From the NCBI GenBank assembly GCA_934754775.1, contig CAKVIM010000009.1, positions 1-64,000 on the forward strand: a DNA stretch of 64,000 bases. The letters are read 5' to 3'. Below are positions 29,479 through 37,500 of the stretch, in pieces; the stretch's first letter is position 1; every line of letters begins with the position of its first letter. The position numbers and the translations under genes are program-made. Below the pieces are notes generated by a model. The model did no database searches and had not been told where the DNA came from. It saw nothing but the letters and a program-made list of their open reading frames with translations. The stretch comes from an uncultured Candidatus Melainabacteria bacterium. GTDB taxonomy: Bacteria; Cyanobacteriota; Vampirovibrionia; Gastranaerophilales; Gastranaerophilaceae.

Positions 29479-30204
29479 TTATTTTGACGCTATTGACTTC
29501 TTTTCATCAGTATAGATAATGCGTAAAGCTTCCATATTCTTTTGCTCCTTCAAGCTGCGTTTACAGTTCTTTGGAGCTAATTTGCGTTCAAGCATTTTTC
29601 GTAAACTATCACGTTCCTTACCAGTTCGCGAACCTCTAATATTATGAGCCTCCAAAAAGCGTTCATATAAATCAATATTGGTACGATTCACATTAAGTTC
29701 CTCCTCGACACGCTTGTTAGCTAAATACCAATCGTAAAACACCGATTTAAAATTAGCAATTAAAAATTTTCGTAAGGCAGCTGCAGAACTTCTATCAAGA
29801 GCGTAATTGTCATTAGTAGGATAGAAACGACCTTCTCTATATATTTGCTTAGGTATCTCGATACAGAGAAAATCGCTACTATTCAATTTGTCGTTATTCG
29901 TCGTATTAGTAAGCAAACAAACCTCTTCAGAAGTCAACCATGTGTCAGGATTACGATTCAAAACTTTACTCGAAGAAACGGGCGACTTACCAATACACAT
30001 AGTCTTCCAAGTATTCTGCGAGAAGCAACCACGAACTATTTGTTCATTAACAGTGGTAAAATGCAAGCCACGAACGAGTAAGTTGTATGGGTGAGTGCCT
30101 GGAGTAAAAACATAAGGATCACTACAAAGGAGAAGATTATTTGAATCTTCACCTCTGTAATAATCTGCGTATAATGAATTTATTCTAAGATATATCTTAC
30201 CCAT
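29479..30204 (-). CDS. Hypothetical protein
   Basis: 241 residues. The first half is mixed; the last 80 residues are strongly basic and helical (NIRGSRTGKERDSLRKMLERKLAPKN), suggesting nucleic acid contact. It lies between thyX and the head genes, with short gaps on both sides. Function unknown. Confidence 0.55.
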   Translation of the reverse strand: MGKIYLRINSLYADYYRGEDSNNLLLCSDPYVFTPGTHPYNLLVRGLHFTTVNEQIVRGCFSQNTWKTMCIGKSPVSSSKVLNRNPDTWLTSEEVCLLTNTTNNDKLNSSDFLCIEIPKQIYREGRFYPTNDNYALDRSSAAALRKFLIANFKSVFYDWYLANKRVEEELNVNRTNIDLYERFLEAHNIRGSRTGKERDSLRKMLERKLAPKNCKRSLKEQKNMEALRIIYTDEKKSIASK

Positions 30205-30260
30205 ATCTCAACTACTAATTTATCATAATTGTCATTATCGATAAATAAAATTACCGATTC

Positions 30261-31157
30261 CTACACATCAATTATTCCTTCAGCAAGGAACGGAATGAAG
30301 GTTTTCATTTCAATCAGGATAAGCTGACATAATTCTTTAGCATCAGGATGTGGAGCGCCAGTAGTTCCTCGTAAACGAAGATCAAAGATATCATGCCATT
30401 CTTTACAACTATAAGTATATACCACCTTAGTAGCCGTTTCCAATGGCAACACGCCACGAGCATGCTGCGGCTGCATACCATGGCGAGTGAGATAAAGATA
30501 ACTTTTTTCAGCTACCCACCATGCTAAACGCATAGCCCATTGATGTTTTCTTGGCAATCTTCTAAAACCTTCTGGTTCACAAATACAGATCTGCCCACCA
30601 TGCTTATTAAAATTAACATATCTGGTACTCTGCTCGGCAATGGCATTAGGCGACTTTCTGTTTAGTTCCCTCGAAGTTGATATTTGTGTGGTGCAGCAAA
30701 CAGTAACACGTACTGTCATCAACACCGCCTGTCGCCATGCCGTAGGCAGTTCCTTTGCCATACGAATATAATAAGCCTCGCTAACAGAATACTCAGATAG
30801 ACGATGGCACAATCTTTCGTGTTCTAACACGAACTGACCATTCAAAGCAAGAAAAACGGGGCTTGCTATATCCTTATCTTTGCGTTTCCTGGAAGTAATA
30901 CGCACACAGCCACAATATGGGTTGCTCTGCAGATAAAGTATTATTCCTGCACTCATCTTATGGCCTTTAGGGAGGTAAAAATAATATGTTGAATGGCGAA
31001 ACATCGAAAGATGTTTTCTATTTACTAAGCTCTGTATAAGAGCAGTATCTGTGCCTGTCGCCTGACTTGCATAGCAAACACGAGCGCAACGAGCAATATG
31101 ACTTTCGTCATCTTGCCCTTGCGCCCACAATTCAACTTTTGCAGATATTTGTTTCAT
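30261..31157 (-). CDS. thyX: ThyX-like FAD-dependent thymidylate synthase
   Basis: 298 residues; converts dUMP to dTMP with FAD, supplying thymidine for phage DNA. The ThyX signature appears as TSRELNRKSPNAIAEQSTRY, with the family's SxxE/Q-ST-RY core kept but the usual RHR replaced by LNRK. The C-terminal segment (KVVYTYSCKEWHDIFDLRLR) matches the helical dUMP/FAD-binding end of the family. It is immediately downstream of the structured RNA region. The altered motif means activity should not be assumed. Confidence 0.8.
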   Translation of the reverse strand: MKQISAKVELWAQGQDDESHIARCARVCYASQATGTDTALIQSLVNRKHLSMFRHSTYYFYLPKGHKMSAGIILYLQSNPYCGCVRITSRKRKDKDIASPVFLALNGQFVLEHERLCHRLSEYSVSEAYYIRMAKELPTAWRQAVLMTVRVTVCCTTQISTSRELNRKSPNAIAEQSTRYVNFNKHGGQICICEPEGFRRLPRKHQWAMRLAWWVAEKSYLYLTRHGMQPQHARGVLPLETATKVVYTYSCKEWHDIFDLRLRGTTGAPHPDAKELCQLILIEMKTFIPFLAEGIIDV

Positions 31158-31185
31158 TTATTTCTCTCAAATTTTAATTGGTCAG

Positions 31186-32045
31186 TATAAAAAGAGCGAC
31201 ACTCAAAAAACTACGCCATCAGTCAGCAACCATGAGCAATAAGTAGACTAACCAAACATAGAAAAACGATGCCGCTCTAACTATCTACACCATGTTGTCA
31301 ATAACAACATAGCGCAGACGGAAGTCGTTTTTTTATATAGGACCGTGCGAATCAACCTTATTTTAAGTAAGCGGAAACAGAAATAAGGAATATCCTGCCG
31401 GCTGCAGACTTGATTATGCTGAAACATTCTTTTTAACTTATATCATTTATATGGCTTTAGATTTTGCAAACTTACTTAACACCAGGAGTTCAATGTCTGT
31501 TATCAGCAGTCTATTCCTAATTCTGTTTTTCGCTTAATATCTTTAAGCACGAAATAATACTCCTCTACAGATTAATACAACGATGGGAATGCCGCCAATG
31601 GCAACTTTTTAGGTAATAAAGTCAATGTTCCCAGTTCATGCGCTTATTTGTGTCAGAGCTTAGCCCCTCAGATACGAACGCTCTTTCTTTACCTCTTCAG
31701 ATTATATCGCGCCAACCTCCTACAATATATATATGCCGCCAAACTTTAGAACGATTATTGTCTTGCCATATTTGAGCTATTGAATTATCCTTTGCGCTCA
31801 TTCCTCTCGTTTCATTCAGCGCAATCTCTTTTTATTACGGTTGTCATAACCGCGAGAGAGAGACTTCCGAAGCAAATCCAAAAGTCTTAATGACAAGAAA
31901 CATACATTAATATGAGGTTCGAGGTTGTCCCAGACTTCCTATTGGCGAAGACTAATTGCCTATAGAAACCACCGACGACATTCACCACGTTGTAATCTCA
32001 GAGAAGTGTATATTCAATGCAAGTAGTCAAAGATCTCTTTATATA
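31186..32045 (-). ncRNA. Candidate large structured non-coding RNA (about 0.86 kb)
   Basis: No open frame of note, yet many long-range perfect pairings fit a minus-strand transcript: TTGCGCT (31792-31798) with AGCGCAA (31818-31824) crossing CTCTCG (31804-31809) with CGAGAG (31853-31858), i.e. a pseudoknot; CGGTT-AACCG (31838-31852); TGGGAA (31584-31589) with TTCCCA (31628-31633); CCTTATTT (31356-31363) with AAATAAGG (31381-31388); ATGTTGT-ACAACAT (31292-31310). The 3' end is AGAGCG (31193-31198) with CGCTCT (31273-31278) plus a T-run at 31189-31193. Length and density resemble the giant ornate phage RNAs (GOLLD/ROOL classes); class not determined. The 5' end is approximate. Confidence 0.65.
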
Positions 32046-32051
32046 TAATGG

Positions 32052-33095
32052 TTATTCAACCATCATGTATGTTTTTTTTCTGTACAATTCTGCTCTTTGT
32101 TCCTTAGTCAGTTCTACACCTGCTTTATTGCAAAGACCGAAGAACTTCTCTATCGTAACCTTACCTGGAGCATTTCTAAAGCGAACACAGGCATCATACT
32201 GGCGAAGACATTGCCTCTCATCATAATTTTTATAATATTTAGAAAGACGATTAAACCAGTCTTTACCCAATTCAGCATCAAAACGCGCCAAAGCCAAGCC
32301 CATTTGAAACCAATCCTCATAACCAGGAGCAATATCCAACTGACGTGATTCTATGTTTTTAACCAACATTTCAATACAATCCGTTGTGAAATCCTTATCA
32401 TATACTGAAGATATGTTAGTTCTTGCAGCATTCTGATAATGACGTTGCTCCAACATGCCTTGTTGTATAGCTGCAGGCAGACCTGTATAAGGAATTGCAT
32501 TTTCGTTAATATATGGTTCCATATCAAACGAAGCTATTCTCAAACGAGTTATATCACGGCAAGCCTTATCGAGGGTAATACCCAAACGAGAATACTCTTT
32601 ACGCAAAGCGTCGAAATGTTCGCCATGGCGCTCAGGATAAGCTAACCTCACCATCACGAAGTAGCCCAAACCCGAACATGACTTAATTATGGCAGCTGTC
32701 TCAGGTCTATCCTTCAGACATAGCTTAATCTCGTCAAGGTCTTGCTGTTTATTATCTTGGAAGTCGATATCCAACGCAATGAAACCAGTATAAGACGTAA
32801 GCAAATCGGTGCGTCGTCCCTGCTCGAAATAGCCACTCAGTGTAGCACTCGGTAATCCTATCTTCAGTTCCCTGACTACAGGATCCTTTTTAGCAGCTTC
32901 AAGCCCTTTTTCAGAGACAACCTCCATAAGCTTAGCTCTATATCGCTCTACCTCGTCTTGCCAGTAGCCTCCAAACAGGAAGTCGGAAAGAGACATGGAA
33001 CGCAGGTAACTATGAGTATTATAATCATAGTATTCACCACGACGGTCTCTAACATCCTTAAAGATGGAACAACTAACATCAAAGATACTGCTCAT
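32052..33095 (-). CDS. VirE-N/BT4734-type primase-like protein
   Basis: 347 residues. Residues about 45-215 match the VirE N-terminal / BT4734 family of Bacteroidetes mobile elements (FIALDIDFQDNKQQDLDEIK, then CSGLGYFVMVRL), a primase-polymerase-like core. Residues about 235-335 look like a PriCT-2 domain (DIAPGYEDWFQMGLALARFD). Such proteins act in DNA replication of phages and plasmids. It stands alone under its own early-type promoter with a small hairpin at its stop (32048-32063). Confidence 0.75.
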   Translation of the reverse strand: MSSIFDVSCSIFKDVRDRRGEYYDYNTHSYLRSMSLSDFLFGGYWQDEVERYRAKLMEVVSEKGLEAAKKDPVVRELKIGLPSATLSGYFEQGRRTDLLTSYTGFIALDIDFQDNKQQDLDEIKLCLKDRPETAAIIKSCSGLGYFVMVRLAYPERHGEHFDALRKEYSRLGITLDKACRDITRLRIASFDMEPYINENAIPYTGLPAAIQQGMLEQRHYQNAARTNISSVYDKDFTTDCIEMLVKNIESRQLDIAPGYEDWFQMGLALARFDAELGKDWFNRLSKYYKNYDERQCLRQYDACVRFRNAPGKVTIEKFFGLCNKAGVELTKEQRAELYRKKTYMMVE

Positions 33096-33122
33096 GTTTC
33101 ATATTGCTTCTGTTTACGTTTG

Positions 33123-33175
33123 CAAAGATAGATAATATTTTCAATATAAATATTAAATTCATATATTAAATATTT
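33123..33175 (-). promoter_or_regulatory. Early-class promoter/operator of the primase-like gene
   Basis: On the minus strand TATCTTTG (33130-33123), preceded at exactly 22 bp by a 23-bp AT-rich element (33153-33175). The same 23 bp occur at 56589-56611 at the same spacing. Confidence 0.75.
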
Positions 33176-33328
33176 ATATTTCACGTTTTTTAACTGCGTT
33201 ATACTATCTTTTCGCATTCTACATATTTTATATATATTATAAATACCAACACATCCATCTTTAATAACTTTTTATTGCTTGTTTGGAATAATTAAAACAC
33301 AAAACCATTCTATATATAAGTTGTTTAG

Positions 33329-33336
33329 TATATTTG
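33329..33336 (+). promoter_or_regulatory. -7 box before the small rightward gene
   Basis: TATATTTG on the plus strand, 46 bp before the ATG at 33382. No good -33 box found. Confidence 0.45.
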
Positions 33337-33381
33337 CACCGTAAATATAAGATATCAACCTCTATAAAAAACAAAACCACT

Positions 33382-33639
33382 ATGGCGAAAGTAATACATG
33401 TGCATCTATTAGTAGGAACGCACAACAAACTAAAAGATTTCTACTTTAGTTCGATAGCTGCAGTATACACAGTTCTAACCTCTAAAGAAGTTGGCGCAAC
33501 TCTAAGCTATCTTCAGCATGCAGGACTATCTGGCAATGGCACCGTGATAACGAAGAGAGCCATCATCAAACAGTCAACTCTCATATCTATACAACGAGGC
33601 TTAACCAACCGCAACGATAGCCAAGGTCGAAAACCATAA
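33382..33639 (+). CDS. Small protein, function not recognised
   Basis: 85 residues from the ATG at 33382 (MAKVIHVHLLVGTHNKLKDFYF); the frame upstream has no better start. The short N-terminal beta strand followed by FYFSSIAAVYTVLT resembles a family of small Bacteroides proteins often seen on phages and mobile elements. It is one of few rightward genes and has its own -7 box and terminator, so it is expressed independently. Confidence 0.65.
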   Translation: MAKVIHVHLLVGTHNKLKDFYFSSIAAVYTVLTSKEVGATLSYLQHAGLSGNGTVITKRAIIKQSTLISIQRGLTNRNDSQGRKP

Positions 33640-33657
33640 TCGATCTTGGCTGTTTTT
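33619..33657 (+). terminator. Intrinsic terminator of the small rightward gene
   Basis: 12-bp arms (AGCCAAGGTCGA, 33619-33630; partner 33640-33651, one G-U pair) followed by TTTTT. The stop codon lies in the loop. Confidence 0.85.
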
Positions 33658-33683
33658 CGTTTCATAATAAGCATATAAAATTA

Positions 33684-33738
33684 TCAGCCTACTGAAAATG
33701 AATTATCAGCCTATTGAAAATCATTTTCAGCCTACTGA
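33684..33738. repeat. Three TCAGCCTACTGA repeats at 21-22 bp spacing
   Basis: Copies at 33684-33695, 33706-33717 (one change) and 33727-33738. Each is a near-palindrome (TCAG-N4-CTGA), so a dimeric protein could bind each on the same face of DNA. Confidence 0.75.
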
Positions 33739-33813
33739 TATTTTTTTATTTCCTATAAGTTGTTTTTCACCCCAACTTTTACTTTATTTTTAGTCCTCGA
33801 CAAAATGTCAGGC

Positions 33814-33852
33814 TTTGCCATAAGTTTGCCACACTTTTGCCTAAGATTTGCC
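33814..33852 (+). repeat. Four TTTGCC words at exactly 11-bp spacing
   Basis: TTTGCC starts at 33814, 33825, 33836 and 33847, one per helical turn. Confidence 0.75.
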
Positions 33853-34207
33853 TTATATATAAAATACTTATTTTCTTGATTTTCATCTACTTACGTAGAA
33901 AAATGCCATTTTTATTCTCTTTTATATATATTAAAACACACGTAGGAGAAAAAATAAAAATAAAATTAATGGGGATTTGTTGCATTTTTGTTTACAGCAA
34001 AGCAAATATATAAATATACGCTTTTTCGCTTCAATTCTGTTTCACTCAAGCAGTATATCTCAATTTTGGCTATATGTCACGGAGTGACAAAAATGTTATT
34101 TTATATATATTTTAGGGTAAAGGGATTTTACTTTATGTAAAAATATGCAATATCGGGGATAATATTGACAACTTTCATGGGTTTATATTGCCCCAATATA
34201 GGCAAAT

Positions 34208-34299
34208 TGGACATTTTGGTCTGTAACTTATTGATAATCAATTCTGTCCAAAAATGTCCGGTATCGGACAAAAATCCTATGACGGACAAAAAATGTCCG
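34208..34299. repeat. Cluster of six TGTCC/GGACA half-sites
   Basis: GGACA at 34209-34213, 34266-34270 and 34284-34288; TGTCC at 34245-34249, 34255-34259 and 34294-34298. Two perfect palindromes result: TGTCCG-GTAT-CGGACA (34255-34270) and CGGACA-AAAAA-TGTCCG (34283-34299). The word is the core of the late promoters. Confidence 0.75.
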
Positions 34300-34474
34300 G
34301 AGGCGAAAAATATGGCTCAGATACTTGGCAGTGCCGAATAAAATCAGTAAATTTGCACTATATATTAAATTGGGGTGTTATGCGCTTTTTTATTCTTATA
34401 TATAAGGCGTAATTGCCTTATATGCAATACGGCGTACCCCCATAAACTTGCTTGCGTAAGATTGCGCACAAAAA

Positions 34475-34506
34475 TATGCCCAGCCGCTTAAAAGCGGCTG
34501 GGCATA
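34475..34506 (-). terminator. Intrinsic terminator of the tape measure gene
   Basis: Perfect 15-bp arms (34475-34489 and 34492-34506, core GCCCAGCCGCTT). On the minus strand followed by TTTTTG. Strongest hairpin in the window. Confidence 0.92.
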
Positions 34507-34542
34507 TCGTTTTATTGGACGAAAAGGTCGCTTGCTGAGATA

Positions 34543-37500
34543 TTAGCGTTTATTGCGCATAAACCGTTGGGCTTTTTCGAAGTCTTCATAAAGGCCTCCT
34601 GCGCCAAACATATTTGTTTCCGCTTTAATTGGTTTTTGTAGTTGAGCGGTAAATGATTGTATCGCAGGCATCATTGCTTGAAGCGTAGCGACGATATTAG
34701 TCATATCGCTTGCGTTTGTAGCTGGAGAAGAAACAGAATCGTTGTGTGTAAAATCAGCAACATTTCCTGAGTCGTAGACCTTATATGTACGTCCACTTCT
34801 ATTGCGGTCAAACTCTACAATGTCGCGGATAATATCCGGACGAGCCATCATCATCGCAGCGGTAGTTTCTCTTCCTATTATCATTTCCGGACCACGCTCA
34901 GCAATAAGCGAAGGTTTGCCTCCTATCATCGTTGCTATAGGCTCTGTTATTAAGCCTGTAGCAAGTTCGTCGGTAGGTTTTGCAGCGTACACCTTTCCGT
35001 CGTTGCCGACAACAGGATATGTCTTGCCATCGACAGCCCCACCGAAAGCAGAAACGTTGCCGCTATCATAAGTCAGCATACCCGTAACGAGCTTTGTGTT
35101 TGTGCTCGATGATGAAGATTTACCTTTACCAAACAATTTGCTTAATGCAGAATTAAGCAAGCCCATCAGTAGACCTTGAATGACAGCAACAAGAGGAAGA
35201 CCGAAAATACCCAAAGAACCGATAATTTTAGCAGCGCCTGACGCAATACCAGCGAATACATTACCTTGTGCTTCAGCACCAGTAATCTGAGCATCTGCAG
35301 CCGCTTGCTCGGTTTTCATCTCGGTAGTCTTTTCGCCTACTGTAGTCAATATAGCCGCTTTGCCCTGTTCTGCGGTTTTAGTAACTTCGAGTTTTTGGTT
35401 TGCTGCATCTGTCTCGAGTTTTGTGTCAGCTTTGATTTTATCTTTCTTGGCCTTGTCTTCGTCTTTGGCATCCTTATCTGTAGTTTTCTTTTTCTTTTTA
35501 AAGAATGAGCCTAAAGCCTTAAAAACAGACTTGTGAGTAGACTTGTTTGTCTCCTCCATTCCTTCGCCATACGACTTTTCGCTTTTCAGCATACGCTTAT
35601 GGAAGAGAGCACGCTGTATTTCCATTTTTACCTGCTGAGCAAGCATATTGATAGTCATCTTGGCAAACGAGCGAATCATGTTTTCTGTAGCCTCTTTGAG
35701 GGCATCACGTCCTTCAGAGGCAGAATCTGCCATCTTTACAAAAGCTTCGCCTACAGACTCAGAAAATTGCTGCAGAGGGTCAATCCATTGTTGCAACAAG
35801 TCCATACGAGCCTTGATAGCGTCGTTGACTTTGTTAGCATACGCAAGTTCTGCATCCTGTGCCTCACGCTCTGCCTGGCGGATTAATGTCATATCTGCAT
35901 TAGCTTGACGCATCATTTCGAGCTTTGCCTGGGCAGTGCGCATTTGCTCTTCTACCATCATTATATTAGGATCGCCCTTAATGGTGTCGGCAAAGCCATT
36001 GTTGCGAGCCATTTCCTTGGTATTAAAGAAAGCGCCACTATCGCCACGGCCATAAATTCCCTCGACTCCTGTCTGGAGAGACAAGCTACGCTGGCGCTGC
36101 TCGGCAGCTGCACCTTGTGGTGAACGTTCCCAACGCTCAGCGAATACTCGCTTATCTCGGTCGGCATTGGTTTTCATCTTTGCATAGTAATCGTCATCAG
36201 CCTTGACGAGAGCGATGTAAAAGCTTAGAATCTCGTTGCGATATTTAGGTACGTCGGCAACCCAGGCTTCCATGTCTGGCATAGCCTTAGCCCAAGAAGC
36301 AAAGTCTGACTTTGTCGGAGTAACATCCGCATCATCTTTTGCATTCCATTCGCCATTAGTGACAAATTCTTTCAGCCAATTGCCAAGGGCTTTATTGTCC
36401 TTAACGTCAAAGCCGTAATTTTTTGTTCCGTTTTTTACAAAATCTGTGAGCAATAGATTCTGAATGGTTGGCGCAGAAGACGCTGTAACCGTGACATCAG
36501 GAAGGTTCAAAGCCGAGCCGTCAAGTTGGCTGTTTTCCTTATGTTTCACTTCCTGACCAGCAAAAAAGTTCTTCGGACGTTCAAAAGGAATACCCATATC
36601 GAGGAGCTGCTTTGCGAGATCATCGCTAACATCCTTGACAACATCATACTGGCGGAAATACGTGTCTACTGCAGTAATCATCTTGCCTTGTGCCTCAGTA
36701 AGCTTTAAGCGATATTGAGCACCTTTTTTGTTGATATCGTTAATCACGCTACGACCGTCAGGCATACCATTGCCACCCGTAAATCGAGCAAGCAAATTGT
36801 ATGTTGCAGGACCGTTAAAGTTCTGCATTATCTTCTGAGAAGCATCGGAATTGGATGATTGGTCTACTCTATCGAAGCCCCACCCTATCGTTTTCTTCAT
36901 GCCTTCAAAATCATTCTCACGACCACCAAGGGCTTTATGTGCCTCTACCTGTACCTGTAAACGGCGCTGTTCAAGCCATTCTTTTAGTGAATCAGCCTTT
37001 ACTCTCGTCACTTCGCCATCATTATACATCTGCTCAACAGCATCTTTCTGCAAAGTATAGTATTCGTCGATAGCAGAAACAACGGCAGTAGCTTGCTCTT
37101 TGGCATTTTTAAATGCTTCGTTGGCTGCCCTAACAGCCTCGTTGTGCTCTTTTTTAAGTCGTGCAAGTTCATCTTTGTCAATAGCCTTGTTGTCGAGTGA
37201 ACCTAAATCCTCTGTAGATTTATTGTCGTCAAGGCTAAGTCCTGCGTACTTTTTATAAACTCTTTGTGTACGAACTTGCAAAGATCCATAAGCACGAAGA
37301 TAACGAAGAGCGTAGAGAGCGATATCCTGGGATTTTTTATGGTTAAGACCTGCTACATCATCTTCTGTCCCCATAGTTCTATCGCGGCGAAAAACTGCAG
37401 ATAGACTATTTGAAGACAATGGACGGTTAAACATTTGATAGTTTAACAGAGACAGCATATCACGAAGTCCCATGCCTCTATGATCATCATAAAAAGCACG

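Larger units (their letters stand above)
33660..34474. other. Gene-free control/origin-like region
   Basis: About 0.8 kb without a credible gene, AT-rich. It holds three separate repeat families (33684-33738, 33814-33852 and 34208-34299, listed separately) and poly-T/poly-A stretches. It lies between convergent units (33382 rightward, tape measure leftward). Likely a binding platform for replication or regulatory proteins; which one is not known. Confidence 0.6.

Noticed and set aside
31158..32050. tRNA cluster
   Set aside because: Some D-arm-like words exist (TAGCTCAA), but no complete cloverleaf with a T-loop and matching acceptor stem could be built on either strand.
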